From Alkalihalobacillus sp. BA299 (lineage in GTDB: Bacteria > Bacillota > Bacilli > Bacillales > Bacillaceae_F), in assembly GCF_017745675.1 (NCBI RefSeq), contig NZ_JAFLJM010000011.1:62001-126000 (forward strand): a stretch of 64,000 bases of DNA. The letters are read 5' to 3'. Made by a program: the position numbers and the translations under genes. Positions 1 to 9,763 of the stretch are shown here, piece after piece; within the stretch, counting starts at the first letter, position 1, and each line of letters opens with the position of its first letter. The notes beneath the pieces are model-generated. The model made no database searches, was not told where the DNA came from, and saw nothing but the letters and a program-made list of their open reading frames with translations.

Positions 1-77
1 ACCTTAAAGATATGGCAAGAATACGTAGAGAATATGTCGAAAAAGGTCAATATTATAAAGGGTTACAGTCAAAATGA
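1..77 (+). CDS. possible 3' end of a gene cut by the window edge
   Basis: Frame 3 is open from the left edge to a TGA at 75-77 and reads as a charged tail ending YYKGLQSK, which looks like a normal protein C-terminus. Frame 1 is also open, to 129, but its last residues come from the neighbouring repeat, so frame 3 is preferred. No function can be assigned from 24 residues. Confidence 0.3.
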   Translation, partial: LKDMARIRREYVEKGQYYKGLQSK

Positions 78-108
78 TCAGATAGTTGTAATAGAAACAC
101 TCACAAGA

Positions 109-253
109 AAAGCGCAAGCACCCGTTTAGCGGCGTACGGACTAGCCTCGGCCGCAGGAGATAAAGGAAACACGTTGAACAATAGTGAGGCGATGTTGACT
201 TATCGTACGGAGGTGAGGGAAGTCTCGCTAGACGCTGGGCGCTGAAGCTAGAC
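109..253 (+). repeat. interspersed repeat family A, copy 1
   Basis: A GC-rich element of about 145 bp that begins AAGAAAAGCGCAAG and ends GCTGAAGCTAGACATC. It shares blocks such as GAGATAAAGGAAACACG and GATGTTGACTTATCGTA with copies at 34990-35144, 56991-57140 and 57265-57413. Open frames inside it have no RBS and are not treated as genes. Confidence 0.8.
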
Positions 254-291
254 ATCTTCGAAATTCTTTCTTATTCTTTAAAAATGAACGC

Positions 292-328
292 AACAGCGCT
301 AGGTCTGAAAGCTCAACCTAGCGCTGTT
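292..328. terminator. bidirectional hairpin terminator
   Basis: A perfect 13-bp inverted repeat (292-304 with 316-328, stem AACAGCGCTAGGT) lies just past the stop of the amt-chemoreceptor gene. On the minus strand a T-rich stretch follows it, as for a factor-independent terminator. Confidence 0.75.
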
Positions 329-384
329 ATTGTCTTCTGCATAAATTGTTGACCACATTAACGAGACATTCTACGTCTGAAGTA

Positions 385-2673
385 CTAATCTGATTTAGTT
401 ACAAACTGAGAAACACTCATTTGCAACCCTTCACCTTGCTCCTTCATCTTTATTGAACTCTCTTTAATAGAACGGGAAAGAAAACTATTTTCACCCGCAA
501 TATTTTGAATTTCCTTGATCATCGTAACGAGCTCTTTCATTTTTTGTAGCTGAGATATTCTGTTGGCACCCATCTCAGAAGTTTTTAAACTTATCGCTTC
601 TAAATTGCCTAGAAACTCACTCGTATCTTCGTGAACGCTTGAAATTCCTTCATTTATGGTCACAAAGCTATTCGGAAGAGATTCTAGCGTTTGATGTAAT
701 TCCGCAAATTTCGAAGTAAAAGTATGAACTTGCTTTTGCCCAGACTGAATGATCTCCGTGTTTTCTTTTAAAATTGATTCAATTTCATTCGTTGCTTGCT
801 GTGATTGATCTGCAAGCTTGCGAATTTCATCAGCAACAACTGAAAAACCTTTACCATGCTCTCCTGCCCTCGCAGCTTCTATTCTAGCATTTAAGGATAA
901 TAAATTGATTTGTTCTCCGATAGAGTAAATGGTAACAATCACTTCACGGATTTTAGAAGAAAATTGCGAAAGCAGCTCGATCTGGCCACTCATTTCAATC
1001 ATTGCCTCATTCGCATCACGATTTGAAGATGTAACGTTTTGAAGTAAATGAGACATCCCTTTTATTTCATTTTGAATAACATCAATCTGCCCTCCTAACA
1101 CTTCCATTGTTGAAAAGGACTGTTGGATTTTGGCAATCACTTGTTCATCGCCTTGAGCTTCCTCTTCAAGCTGAGCTTCTGCTTGTTCGAAATACTCTAA
1201 AGATTGATCTACATATTGTAATTGTTTTTGTGAACTATCTTCTAATTTATCAGTCAATTCAATTAAGCCATTCGATGTTTTATAAACAAAGTTAGATTCC
1301 TTTTTAACATCCTCAATTAAACTATTTAATCGTAATAATAAGGTGTTAAATGCATGATGAAGCTCCTCGGTTTCTTCACCTGGCTCTATAGGTAATTCTT
1401 GCGTTAAATCCCCTTTCGCTGCAGCAATTTCTCTCATTGCTACAATCGAATCTACCATTGCAATATGTTCACCATGTTCAGATACATTTAATCCTGCCAT
1501 TTCATCTTCTTCACTTACACGTAATGGATAAATTTTATTAATTGTACAATAAAAGATAAAACCTAGTCCAAATGCCCATATAAAAGCAACTCCTACTCCT
1601 AACGCTTGTACTCCAAGCTGGGAAAGCCTGCTATCAAGAAGTAATAATTCGCTTTTTCCCAAAAGAGCAATCGCAATTGTTCCCCATGCCCCGCAAAAAC
1701 CATGTACAGCAATTGCACCGATTGCATCGTCAATTTTCATTTTACGGTCAATCCAATAATGAGTCGTTACAACGACCACACCACCAATAGCACCAACTAG
1801 AATCGCATTTAATGGTGACATTACATCAACACCTGCTGTAATTGCTACAAGACCTCCTAATACCCCATTAAGAATACTTTCTACATGATGCCTTTTATAA
1901 ATAAACCATGAACTCATCATCGCAAGTAACCCACCTGCTACTGCAGCTAATTGTGTATTCAATGCAATTAGGGCTATGTTTCCATCAGCATGAGTTGTTG
2001 AACCTGCATTAAATCCAAACCAACCAAACCAAAGTAAAAAGACACCTAACGTAGCAAGTACGGCATTACTTCCTCTAAACGAGTTAACCTTACCATCAGG
2101 TTGATATTTACCAATCCGAGGACCAATGACAAGTGCAGCCGCTAATGCGACCCATGCACCAATGGAATGGACAACTGTTGATCCTGCAAAATCCATAAAC
2201 CCTAATGCTTCAAGCCACCCCTCTTGCTCTTCTATCCAAAGACTCCCCCAGGCCCAATGCCCAAAAAGAGGATAAATAAAAAGAATAATTAAAATCGTTC
2301 CAATAATATAACCAGTAAATCTTACTCGCTCAGCAATCGCCCCAGATACAATGGTAGCTGCTGTACCTGCAAAGACAATTTGAAAAAGAAGAAACGCAAA
2401 ATTCCAAGGATCTTCTTCCATACCTAAAAAGAAAAACGAGCCCCAACCAAAAAAGCCATAAATACTATCAGAAAACATTAATGGAAATCCTATAAGTCCA
2501 AAAAGCAATGTTGCCACAAGAATATCAACAATGTTTTTCATTGCTACATTGATTGAGTTTTTTGAACGTGTCATACCTGCTTCTAGGGCAGTAAATCCTG
2601 CTTGCATAATAAAGACTAAAACACTAGCTAAAATGATCCATACAAAATTCATATGTACTTGTAATTCTTCCAC
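385..2673 (-). CDS. ammonium transporter fused to a chemoreceptor signalling domain
   Basis: One 762-residue protein joins two complete families. Residues 1-400 are an Amt/Mep/Rh ammonium channel with about eleven membrane segments, the twin pore histidines (H169 in STVVHS and H324 in AIAVHG) and the usual Amt end motif GLNVSEHGE. Residues 405-450 look like a HAMP-type linker. Residues 460-762 are a cytoplasmic MCP coiled coil whose hairpin tip (about 587-625) reads [19 protein letters not shown], the CheA/CheW contact. There is no separate extracellular sensor domain, so the channel itself probably senses ammonium. The start is GTG with GGAGGTGA eight bases upstream. A TnrA/GlnR box precedes it. 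The domain calls are firm; a role in ammonium taxis is inferred. Confidence 0.93.
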   Translation of the reverse strand: MEELQVHMNFVWIILASVLVFIMQAGFTALEAGMTRSKNSINVAMKNIVDILVATLLFGLIGFPLMFSDSIYGFFGWGSFFFLGMEEDPWNFAFLLFQIVFAGTAATIVSGAIAERVRFTGYIIGTILIILFIYPLFGHWAWGSLWIEEQEGWLEALGFMDFAGSTVVHSIGAWVALAAALVIGPRIGKYQPDGKVNSFRGSNAVLATLGVFLLWFGWFGFNAGSTTHADGNIALIALNTQLAAVAGGLLAMMSSWFIYKRHHVESILNGVLGGLVAITAGVDVMSPLNAILVGAIGGVVVVTTHYWIDRKMKIDDAIGAIAVHGFCGAWGTIAIALLGKSELLLLDSRLSQLGVQALGVGVAFIWAFGLGFIFYCTINKIYPLRVSEEDEMAGLNVSEHGEHIAMVDSIVAMREIAAAKGDLTQELPIEPGEETEELHHAFNTLLLRLNSLIEDVKKESNFVYKTSNGLIELTDKLEDSSQKQLQYVDQSLEYFEQAEAQLEEEAQGDEQVIAKIQQSFSTMEVLGGQIDVIQNEIKGMSHLLQNVTSSNRDANEAMIEMSGQIELLSQFSSKIREVIVTIYSIGEQINLLSLNARIEAARAGEHGKGFSVVADEIRKLADQSQQATNEIESILKENTEIIQSGQKQVHTFTSKFAELHQTLESLPNSFVTINEGISSVHEDTSEFLGNLEAISLKTSEMGANRISQLQKMKELVTMIKEIQNIAGENSFLSRSIKESSIKMKEQGEGLQMSVSQFVTKSD

Positions 2674-2728
2674 ACTCTCACCTCCAATAAAGTTGTTTTA
2701 AGCTTTATCGAAAATTTTCGACATTTAA

Positions 2729-2756
2729 ATTTTAGCACTAAAAAAAACTAGGTAAA
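2729..2756 (-). promoter_or_regulatory. sigma-A promoter of the amt-chemoreceptor gene
   Basis: On the minus strand, TTTACC (2751-2756) and TAAAAT (2729-2734) are 16 bp apart, 56 bp upstream of the GTG start. The -35 is weak, as expected for an activated promoter, and the TnrA/GlnR box is centred about 50 bp upstream of the predicted start of transcription. Confidence 0.55.
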
Positions 2757-2763
2757 TATACCT

Positions 2764-2780
2764 TGTTATATAATCTGACA
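2764..2780. promoter_or_regulatory. TnrA/GlnR box
   Basis: TGTTATATAATCTGACA matches the Bacillus TnrA/GlnR consensus TGTNANAWWWTMTNACA at every fixed position. Its centre is about -50 from the predicted transcription start, the distance known for TnrA-activated genes such as nrgAB. This implies expression under nitrogen limitation. The rest of 2781-3022 shows nothing I can name. Confidence 0.8.
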
Positions 2781-3022
2781 CACTTCTCGTCTAAATCCTA
2801 TAAGTAATGGCATCAATTATTCCAAACATAAGATAAAACGTGAGCTAATTAAGATGCCATCGTCGCTAATTGAAGAAAATTGCTGAAAATCATTAAGTAG
2901 GCTTAACCTAAATTAAATAAATTTTTAAAATTCCTTCATATTAACATAACATTAAATTGTTACGATTTTGTTACCAGTAGTAATTAGTGCCGTTGGCAAC
3001 TTCCTTGAAAAGAGGTTTTCGT

Positions 3023-3562
3023 ATGGATCGATCAAAGCAATGGTTATACCGAACAGATTGTAACTTGTTTTATTTTTTTAACGAGAAAAGTCGTTCCAAA
3101 AGTTCTTTTCGCACGATGAATTTCATTACACATTTAGGAGGAGCTACTTTTACTGTCGGTATAACGATTATTCTTTGTTTACTCCTCTCTGCCCCATTAC
3201 AAGTATTAGCATATGCCGCTGCCCTTGCCTTAACATTAAGTCACCTTGTCGTTGTCATCGTAAAAAAAGGGTATAGGCGCAAGCGACCTTACCTCGTTTT
3301 ACCGAACACTTTCGTTGTTAAAAATCCATTTAAAGATCACTCCTTTCCTTCGGGACATACAACAGCTATTTTTTCAGTCATAACACCATTTATTATTTTT
3401 AATCCTTGGCTTTCCATTCTATTGCTACCAATCGCAATATTAGTCGGTCTTTCTAGAATCTTCCTAGGACTTCACTACCCTTCTGATGTAGTCTTCGGAG
3501 CTTTACTTGGATTTTCTAGCGCTTACCTATCAACAGTGTTATTAAATTACTGGCTTATATAG
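3023..3562 (+). CDS. PAP2-family membrane phosphatase
   Basis: A 179-residue integral membrane protein of the type 2 phosphatidic acid phosphatase family, which removes phosphate from membrane lipids such as undecaprenyl-PP or phosphatidylglycerophosphate. All three active-site motifs are present: KGYRRKRP (82-89), FPSGHTTA (108-115) and SRIFLGLHYPSD (144-155). About five hydrophobic segments are visible. I chose the ATG at 3023 because AGAGG lies seven bases before it; an upstream GTG at 2987 has no RBS. A glycosyltransferase follows 46 bp later, so the pair may act on the same lipid or glycan. The precise substrate cannot be read. Confidence 0.85.
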   Translation: MDRSKQWLYRTDCNLFYFFNEKSRSKSSFRTMNFITHLGGATFTVGITIILCLLLSAPLQVLAYAAALALTLSHLVVVIVKKGYRRKRPYLVLPNTFVVKNPFKDHSFPSGHTTAIFSVITPFIIFNPWLSILLLPIAILVGLSRIFLGLHYPSDVVFGALLGFSSAYLSTVLLNYWLI

Positions 3563-3608
3563 TTCTTTTTTGGAGTTTTTTTAAACCAAGGAATGGAGGA
3601 CGATTCAA

Positions 3609-4769
3609 ATGAAAATTGCCTTATTTACTGATACTTTTACTCCACAGGTAAATGGTGTTGCTCGCACCTTACAGCGACTTGTTCATCACTTTGAGCATCG
3701 AAGTGTTCCTTATCAGCTGTTTGTTCCTGAAACGATCCAGCAATCAGACGTGTATTCACATCATATTCACTCATTTTTCAGCTTACCTTTTTTTCTGTAT
3801 CCTGAGTGTCGAATGGCACTACCGAATCCATTTACGATTCGGCAACAGATGGATGCTTTTAAACCCGATCTCATTCATATTACAACCCCGTTTAATATTG
3901 GACTTAGTGGACTTCACTACGGTAAAAAACAGAACATTCCAATGGTTGGTTCTTACCATACTCATTTCGATCATTATTTAAAATATTATAAGCTTACATT
4001 TATGTCAGAATGGCTTTGGAGATTTATGAAGTGGTTTTACTCTCATTTCAATAAAACGTTTGTGCCTTCGCAAGAAACGAAAACTCATTTAGCAAGACGA
4101 GGCTTTACGAACATCGAACTATGGACTAGAGGAGTGGATTGTTTTCAATTTAGCCCAAAACAAAAGGATGATAGTCTTTATAAAAGATTTAACATTCAAA
4201 AGAAATATGTGCTTCTATACGTTGGGAGGATGGCACCTGAAAAAGATTTAGATACGTTAAAGCTTGTCATGCAGCAACTACCAGAAGAGCTAAGGAATGA
4301 AGTGCATTGGATTTATGTAGGAGATGGGCCACTTTTCCAAGAATACAAAGAACATTTCACAGAAAACATTACGTTTACAGGCTATTTGGCAGGGAGTGAA
4401 TTATCATCCATTTATGCTTTAGCTGATTTATTTGTGTTTCCTTCAACAACGGAAACGTTCGGCAATGTCGTTTTAGAAGCACTAGCTTCAGGAACACCCG
4501 CCATTGTTGCAAATGAAGGTGGCGTTACTGAAATTGTAAACCATGAACAAACCGGGATGATTTGCGAAGCTAAAAATCCACAAGCTTTTATTTCCTCAAT
4601 TGAAAAGCTTTTAAGTGATGATATTCTCCGCTTACAAATGAGTTATGAAGCGAGAAAATATGCACGCTCTCAATCGTGGGAGGCAATTTTTGACAATCTC
4701 CTTATCCAATACGAAAAAGCCTATGAAATGTCTCGTTCACATATGAAGCTAGCATCTTCCAATTATTAA
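3609..4769 (+). CDS. GT4-family glycosyltransferase
   Basis: A 386-residue GT-B fold transferase. The acceptor half starts FTDTFTPQVNGV, and the donor half carries VGRMAPEKDL (205-214) and the EX7E motif E282-E290 (ETFGNVVLE), which binds the nucleotide-sugar. It belongs to the MgtA/PimB-like branch of retaining glycosyltransferases that often mannosylate or glucosylate lipids. No membrane span is seen, so it probably acts at the inner face of the membrane. RBS GGAGGA precedes the ATG. It is likely cotranscribed with the PAP2 phosphatase and ends at a strong terminator. The sugar and the acceptor are unknown. Confidence 0.85.
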   Translation: MKIALFTDTFTPQVNGVARTLQRLVHHFEHRSVPYQLFVPETIQQSDVYSHHIHSFFSLPFFLYPECRMALPNPFTIRQQMDAFKPDLIHITTPFNIGLSGLHYGKKQNIPMVGSYHTHFDHYLKYYKLTFMSEWLWRFMKWFYSHFNKTFVPSQETKTHLARRGFTNIELWTRGVDCFQFSPKQKDDSLYKRFNIQKKYVLLYVGRMAPEKDLDTLKLVMQQLPEELRNEVHWIYVGDGPLFQEYKEHFTENITFTGYLAGSELSSIYALADLFVFPSTTETFGNVVLEALASGTPAIVANEGGVTEIVNHEQTGMICEAKNPQAFISSIEKLLSDDILRLQMSYEARKYARSQSWEAIFDNLLIQYEKAYEMSRSHMKLASSNY

Positions 4770-4801
4770 ATAAGAAAAGTGCATGCGGTAGACATCCTCT
4801 G

Positions 4802-4833
4802 AAAAAGGAGTGGGACACTCCCCACTCCTTTTT
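4802..4833. terminator. bidirectional terminator between convergent genes
   Basis: A 13-bp perfect stem (AAAAAGGAGTGGG with CCCACTCCTTTTT) around a six-base loop. It has A- and T-runs on both sides and so can serve both the glycosyltransferase and metK. Confidence 0.9.
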
Positions 4834-4836
4834 CTA

Positions 4837-6042
4837 CTATTGTAATGCTTCAGCTTTTAAAAGCTCCGCTTTATCTGTTTGCTCCCATGGTAAATCAATA
4901 TCATTTCGGCCAAAGTGACCATAAGCAGCCGTTTGTTTATAAATTGGACGACGAAGGTCTAACATTTTAATAATACCAGCAGGACGAAGGTCAAAGTGCT
5001 TACGAACAAGCCCTACTAGTACTTCCTCTGATACTTTACCTGTTCCAAATGTATCGACAGCGATTGAAACTGGCTGTGCAACACCAATCGCATAGGCAAG
5101 TTGAACTTCACAACGTTCAGCTAGACCTGCAGCTACGATATTTTTCGCAACATAACGAGCCGCATACGCTCCAGAACGGTCAACCTTTGTTGGATCCTTA
5201 CCTGAGAATGCTCCCCCGCCGTGCCGAGCGTAACCACCATACGTATCTACAATTATTTTTCTTCCTGTAAGCCCCGCATCACCTTGAGGACCACCAATAA
5301 CAAAACGTCCTGTCGGGTTAATGAAATATTTTGTATTTTCATCAATCAAATTCGCAGGAACAACCGGTTTAATAACATATTCTTTAATATTACGTTGAAT
5401 TTGCTCTAATGTTATTTCTGGATGATGCTGAGTAGAAATAACAATCGTATCAATACGTACCGGCTTACCGTTCTCATCATATTCTACCGTTACTTGGGTT
5501 TTACCATCCGGACGTAAATATGGAAGTACTTCATCTTTTCGTACTTCTGTTAAACGGCGAGATAATTTATGTGCCAACGAAATCGGAAGTGGCATTAACT
5601 CTTCCGTTTCATTGTCTGCGTAACCAAACATTAATCCTTGGTCTCCTGCACCGATCGCTTCGATTTCTTCATCTGTCATTTGACCTTCACGTGCCTCAAG
5701 CGCTTGGTTAACTCCTTGAGCAATATCAGGAGATTGCTCATCAATTGAAGTTAGTACTGCACACGTTTCAAAGTCAAACCCATACTTTGCACGCGTATAC
5801 CCAATACTTTGAATCGTTTCACGTACAATTTTTGGAATATCAACGTATGTACTTGTCGTAATTTCACCTGCTACAAGCACCAACCCAGTAGTTACCGATG
5901 TTTCACAAGCTACACGTGCATTCGCATCGTTTGTTAAAATTGCATCTAAAATTGCATCTGAAATTTGGTCACATATTTTATCGGGATGACCTTCTGTTAC
6001 CGATTCAGAAGTGAATAGGCGACGACTTTTCTTTTCAACCAT
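4837..6042 (-). CDS. metK: S-adenosylmethionine synthetase
   Basis: Makes S-adenosylmethionine from methionine and ATP in the cytoplasm. The 401 residues match the family length. Visible motifs are EGHPDK (17-22, catalytic His19), [12 protein letters not shown] and the loop [19 protein letters not shown]. The start is the ATG at 6042, with AGGAGG eight bases upstream; a longer frame to 6066 lacks an RBS. A SAM-I riboswitch and a good sigma-A promoter precede it, so the gene is turned down by its own product. It is divergent from pckA, as in Bacillus subtilis. Confidence 0.98.
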   Translation of the reverse strand: MVEKKSRRLFTSESVTEGHPDKICDQISDAILDAILTNDANARVACETSVTTGLVLVAGEITTSTYVDIPKIVRETIQSIGYTRAKYGFDFETCAVLTSIDEQSPDIAQGVNQALEAREGQMTDEEIEAIGAGDQGLMFGYADNETEELMPLPISLAHKLSRRLTEVRKDEVLPYLRPDGKTQVTVEYDENGKPVRIDTIVISTQHHPEITLEQIQRNIKEYVIKPVVPANLIDENTKYFINPTGRFVIGGPQGDAGLTGRKIIVDTYGGYARHGGGAFSGKDPTKVDRSGAYAARYVAKNIVAAGLAERCEVQLAYAIGVAQPVSIAVDTFGTGKVSEEVLVGLVRKHFDLRPAGIIKMLDLRRPIYKQTAAYGHFGRNDIDLPWEQTDKAELLKAEALQ

Positions 6043-6183
6043 TAACAGTATCCTCCTTTTACACATCTTTTAGAGGTAGTCACAAACTTTCATAAAATAG
6101 TCTCCCCATAAAATGTGTTAAATATTGATACGGCACTCATTCCCTCACCATTGTGAGTAAAATTTAAGACATGTATAGTCATG

Positions 6184-6350
6184 AAAACCCTTTTCCTCAT
6201 GAGGAAAAGGGTTAGACATATCACCTTTAGCCTCTTATCTTTCAAAGCATATGCTTTGCAGGTTAGCACCTTTACACCTTTTTTAAAATGGTGTTGGTTG
6301 CTGGGTTTCTTCGGGCCTGTCCCTCCACCGACTCGGGATAAGAGTATCCG
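6184..6350 (-). promoter_or_regulatory. SAM-I (S-box) riboswitch
   Basis: Read on the minus strand, 6344-6231 carries the S-box core: CTTATC, GAG.CGGTGGAGGGAC, GGCCCGAAGAAACCC AGCAACC, GGTGCTAACCTGCA and closing GATAAGAGG. A 28-base palindrome at 6186-6213 followed by T residues is the terminator. It lies 140 bases before metK. When SAM binds, transcription stops early. Confidence 0.97.
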
Positions 6351-6360
6351 TTCGCGACAT

Positions 6361-6389
6361 ATCATAACTTACATAGCAAAAGATGTCAA
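6361..6389 (-). promoter_or_regulatory. metK promoter within an inverted repeat
   Basis: TTGACA (6384-6389) and TATGAT (6361-6366) are 17 bp apart, placing the start at about 6354, right at the riboswitch. The -35 box sits in one arm of a 10-bp inverted repeat, AGATGTCAAC (6381-6390) and GTTGACATCT (6399-6408). Confidence 0.8.
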
Positions 6390-6460
6390 CCATTACTAGT
6401 TGACATCTTCTAAAATTAAAATAATATCAAAAACTCACTCATTATATACTTTTTATTTTA

Positions 6461-6644
6461 GGCTCTTTTCTAAAAGATTAGTGCTTTTAGCTATTGAACC
6501 GTTAACCAAGCGAAAGCTTGGTTCTTCACGCTTTAGCGTGAAGCCTTTGAACATAAATAAGCCAGATGACAAATGAATTTGTCCATTAGGGCTGATTTAT
6601 GTTCAAAAAACGGTCCAATAGCAACAAAGTTTACGACAACAGCT
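6461..6644. mobile_element. MITE-like hairpin element, copy 1
   Basis: A 184-bp non-coding element with imperfect terminal inverted repeats (GGCTCTTTTCT... and ...TACGACAACAGCT) and internal hairpins CCAAGC-gaaa-GCTTGG and TTCACGC-ttta-GCGTGAA. The 8-bp sequence TTATTTTA flanks it on both sides (6453-6460 and 6645-6652), as for a target duplication. It lies between metK and pckA. Other copies are at 12132-12278 and 50737-50870. Confidence 0.8.
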
Positions 6645-6886
6645 TTATTTTAATACGGTGTATCTTGATTTCATTTCCCGACTCTCAGGCTATGGACCAT
6701 AATGCACACAGTACTCGAGTAGTTACCTATATAAATAGTCATCCTAATTCAGCTTAATATACCCTTCCCTTCTCAAAAGGCACTTAATAGGATAATAAAC
6801 AGTGTGAACTCTTCTTATTAATAGCACTTTAATAATTTAGACACACAATTTCTCAACTTATTTGCACACAAATTGAAATAATAGTA

Positions 6887-6914
6887 TAGACTATTTAATA
6901 AAATGTGTTATACT
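6887..6914 (+). promoter_or_regulatory. likely pckA promoter
   Basis: TAGACT (6887-6892) and TATACT (6909-6914) with a 16-bp spacer, 83 bp before the pckA start. The -35 is a 4/6 match, so this is tentative. No cre is visible. Confidence 0.4.
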
Positions 6915-6997
6915 AATTTCAACATAAAATATTGATTGTTATTCCTTACTAATATTACTTAATAAAAATATAAAAAAAAGAGAGGGTTTTGTGACCA

Positions 6998-8581
6998 ATG
7001 AGTACAATTAGCTTTGCAACAGAATTAGAGCATATTTTACAAGGAGAAAATGTTCATGTAGACCTTCCTGTTTCTAAATTAGTCGAAAGGTCACTAATGA
7101 GAAATGAAGGAGTATTAACTTCAACTGGGGCATTAAGTGTGGCTACAGGTAAATATACAGGGCGTTCGCCTAAAGATAAATTCATCGTAAAAGAAGAGTC
7201 TGTCAAAGATAAAATTGACTGGGGTACGGTTAACCAGCCAATTGAAAAGGACGTATTTACTAAATTATATAATAAAGTAATGAGCTACTTAAAAGAGCAA
7301 GAAGAATTGTTTGTTTTCCGTGGTTTTGCAGGTGCAGATAAAAGTTACCGCCTACCTATTCAAGTGATTAATGAGTATGCTTGGCATAATCTTTTTGCAA
7401 AGCAATTATTCATTCGACCGACACAAGAAGAATTACAAGACCACGAAGCTGAATTTACGGTCATTTCAGCTCCAAACTTTAAGGCAGACCCTGAAATTGA
7501 TGGAACTCGTTCTGAAACATTCATTATCGTTTCGTTCGAGGAAAGAGTCGTTTTAATTGGTGGTACGGAATATGCTGGCGAGATGAAAAAGTCAATTTTC
7601 TTAATTATGAACTACCTGTTACCAGAAAAAGATGTTCTTTCTATGCATTGTTCGGCTAATGCAGGTAAAGAAGGGGATGTAGCATTATTCTTTGGCCTTT
7701 CAGGTACAGGGAAAACAACATTATCAGCTGATCCAAATCGTCACCTAATCGGAGATGATGAGCACGGTTGGTCAAACAATGGCGTATTTAATGTTGAAGG
7801 CGGCTGCTATGCAAAGTGTGTGAACTTGTCATATGAAAAAGAGCCACAAATTTGGGATGCTATTCGTTTCGGAGCTGTTGTTGAAAATGTTGTCCTTGAT
7901 GAAGCAACAGGTAATCCGGACTATGACGACACTTCACTTACGGAAAATACTCGTGTAGCTTACCCATTAGAGTCTATTCCTAATACATTAATACCGAGTA
8001 TTGCTGGACATCCAAATACAATTATTTTCTTAACGGCTGATGCGTTTGGGGTGTTGCCTCCGATTAGTAAGCTAACAAAAGAGCAAGCAATGTACCATTT
8101 CTTATCAGGATACACTAGTAAACTAGCAGGGACTGAGCGTGGCGTTACAAAACCTGAAGCAACGTTCTCCACTTGCTTCGGTGCACCGTTCCTTCCTCTG
8201 CCTGCTAGACGTTATGCAGAAATGCTTGGGGAAAAGATTTCTCAGCACGATGCGCAAGTATTTTTAGTAAATACAGGTTGGTCAGGTGGCCCTTACGGAG
8301 TTGGTAAACGCATGAACCTAGGATACACTCGTGCAATGATCCAAGCTGCACTCCAAGGTGAGTTAAATTCTGCTGAATTCTCTGTCGACCCAATCTTCGG
8401 TTTAAATGTCCCGGTTCATTGCCCTGGTGTACCTGATGAGGTTCTTCAACCAAAATTAACTTGGGAAAATAGTGAAGAATACGATCAAAAAGCACAAGAG
8501 CTAGCAAATAAGTTCAAAGAAAACTTTGAGAAGTTCGAATCAGTCTCAGACGAAATTAAAAATGCTGGTCCACTAGTATAA
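6998..8581 (+). CDS. pckA: phosphoenolpyruvate carboxykinase (ATP)
   Basis: Converts oxaloacetate and ATP to PEP, CO2 and ADP, the first step of gluconeogenesis. The 527 residues are the normal length. The kinase P-loop GLSGTGKT (233-240), the metal-binding IGDDEHGW after it and the substrate-loop motif TGRSPKDKF (54-62) are all present. AGAGGG lies eleven bases before the ATG. The gene is single and faces away from metK, with two hairpins downstream. In this block it could work with the ppdK product at 46.8 kb to supply PEP. Confidence 0.98.
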   Translation: MSTISFATELEHILQGENVHVDLPVSKLVERSLMRNEGVLTSTGALSVATGKYTGRSPKDKFIVKEESVKDKIDWGTVNQPIEKDVFTKLYNKVMSYLKEQEELFVFRGFAGADKSYRLPIQVINEYAWHNLFAKQLFIRPTQEELQDHEAEFTVISAPNFKADPEIDGTRSETFIIVSFEERVVLIGGTEYAGEMKKSIFLIMNYLLPEKDVLSMHCSANAGKEGDVALFFGLSGTGKTTLSADPNRHLIGDDEHGWSNNGVFNVEGGCYAKCVNLSYEKEPQIWDAIRFGAVVENVVLDEATGNPDYDDTSLTENTRVAYPLESIPNTLIPSIAGHPNTIIFLTADAFGVLPPISKLTKEQAMYHFLSGYTSKLAGTERGVTKPEATFSTCFGAPFLPLPARRYAEMLGEKISQHDAQVFLVNTGWSGGPYGVGKRMNLGYTRAMIQAALQGELNSAEFSVDPIFGLNVPVHCPGVPDEVLQPKLTWENSEEYDQKAQELANKFKENFEKFESVSDEIKNAGPLV

Positions 8582-8591
8582 AGAAAAAGTA

Positions 8592-8637
8592 AACCAACAC
8601 GCAAGATAGGGACTATCTACCGGCTTGCGTGTTGGTT
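8592..8637. terminator. hairpin after pckA
   Basis: A 14-bp perfect stem (AACCAACACGCAAG with its complement at 8624-8637). No T-run follows on the plus strand; it may act mainly on the minus strand or protect RNA ends. Confidence 0.5.
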
Positions 8638-8656
8638 GAGCGGAATAATTACAGTT

Positions 8657-8692
8657 AAAATCGCATTGGATACTAAGTTCCAATGCGATTTT
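8657..8692. terminator. bidirectional terminator
   Basis: A 14-bp perfect stem (AAAATCGCATTGGA, complement 8679-8692) with an 8-base loop and a T-run after it on the plus strand. It ends pckA and probably also the hydrolase gene coming from the right. Confidence 0.85.
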
Positions 8693-8751
8693 TAATGATA
8701 TTCTCTTGTTTAACTTCAGTGAGCTATAATACAGCCTATCAATACATACGA

Positions 8752-9531
8752 TCATTGGCACTTCATCCATTCCGTTAACTTCACAACAATGTCCCGATTG
8801 AACGGCTCAGGAAAATAGTGATTAAATTCCTCATAATACCACGTGTCTACCTTTTTTTCTGTACCTTTTAAATTAGCTTCTAGCTGATATGCATGTTCAA
8901 TCGATACATGTTCATCTTGTTGTCCGTGAATAATTAATACAGGACATTGAATATGCTTAATGTCATTACGAGGCGTGCGCCAATCGTACCGTTCTGGATA
9001 CTTTGTAGGTGTGCCTATCACCCGTTTCATCATGCGGCGTAAATCTATCCGCTCCTCATAAGTAAGCCTCATATTTGAGACACCGTTCCAGCAGACAACT
9101 GAACGAACTTCACTCACAGTTGCGGCTGTTAATAAGGCCATTACACCACCTCGTGAAAAACCAAATAAATGGATCTCACCTTTTTTTACAAGCGGATGGT
9201 TGTGTAAAACGAAATACGCATTGATAGCATCATTTCGGTCATTACCAGCGAAATCTTCTTGTCCTTCGCCACCCTTATTCCCTCGATAAAACGGAGCAAA
9301 CACAACAAACCCTTCTGCTGAAAATTGAATAATTCTCGCAATTCGTGGCATACCGACATTTTTAATACCACCTCTCAAATATAAGAAACCAGGTAAGCTC
9401 TTATTGGTTTGAGGTTCTGTTAAATAGCCTTTCACTTTCAAACCGTCACTGATATATGTAACTAAATAAAGTTTTATCCGAGGATGAGGGGAAGGCAAGC
9501 GTTGTTTTTCGATCACTTCACCATCTTTCAA
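8752..9531 (-). CDS. alpha/beta-hydrolase, YtmA-like (S9 peptidase fold)
   Basis: A 259-residue serine hydrolase. The catalytic triad can be read as Ser126 in GFSRGG, Asp206 in HGQQDEH and His238 in EEFNHYF. Length, fold and position beside pckA match Bacillus YtmA, annotated as a prolyl-oligopeptidase-like hydrolase of unknown substrate. The start is TTG, supported by a GGGGGGAG site seven bases upstream; no better start exists in frame. No signal peptide is seen, so it is cytoplasmic. It lies downstream of a 20-bp tandem repeat block that separates it from the Nudix gene. Confidence 0.8.
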   Translation of the reverse strand: MKDGEVIEKQRLPSPHPRIKLYLVTYISDGLKVKGYLTEPQTNKSLPGFLYLRGGIKNVGMPRIARIIQFSAEGFVVFAPFYRGNKGGEGQEDFAGNDRNDAINAYFVLHNHPLVKKGEIHLFGFSRGGVMALLTAATVSEVRSVVCWNGVSNMRLTYEERIDLRRMMKRVIGTPTKYPERYDWRTPRNDIKHIQCPVLIIHGQQDEHVSIEHAYQLEANLKGTEKKVDTWYYEEFNHYFPEPFNRDIVVKLTEWMKCQ

Positions 9532-9570
9532 TGTACACTCCCCCCTTTTTTATAACAGAAACGAAGATAT

Positions 9571-9733
9571 CGATCTAACTCCCAGTTTTATCAGTCTAAT
9601 TCAAGATATATCAGTCTAATTCAAGATATATCAGTCTAACTCCAGTTTTATCAGTCTAATTCAAGATATATCAGTCTAACTCCAGTTTTATCAGTCTAAT
9701 TCAAGATATATCAGTCTAACTCAGGATTGATCA
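9571..9733. repeat. 20-bp tandem repeat array 1 (about 8 units)
   Basis: Units of exactly 20 bp alternate between TATATCAGTCTAATTCAAGA and a variant with TTTTATCAGTCTAAnTCcAG. The same unit builds the much longer array at 61191-61786. The units are contiguous with no spacers, so this is not CRISPR. Confidence 0.9.
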
Positions 9734-9763
9734 ATCAATCAATCTGGGCTAAGCAGAGCATGG

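Noticed and set aside
1..129. Frame-1 reading to TAG at 129
   Set aside because: Its end comes from repeat A; frame 3 gives a cleaner protein end.
6090..6399. ORFs on both strands
   Set aside because: They cover the SAM riboswitch and its terminator.
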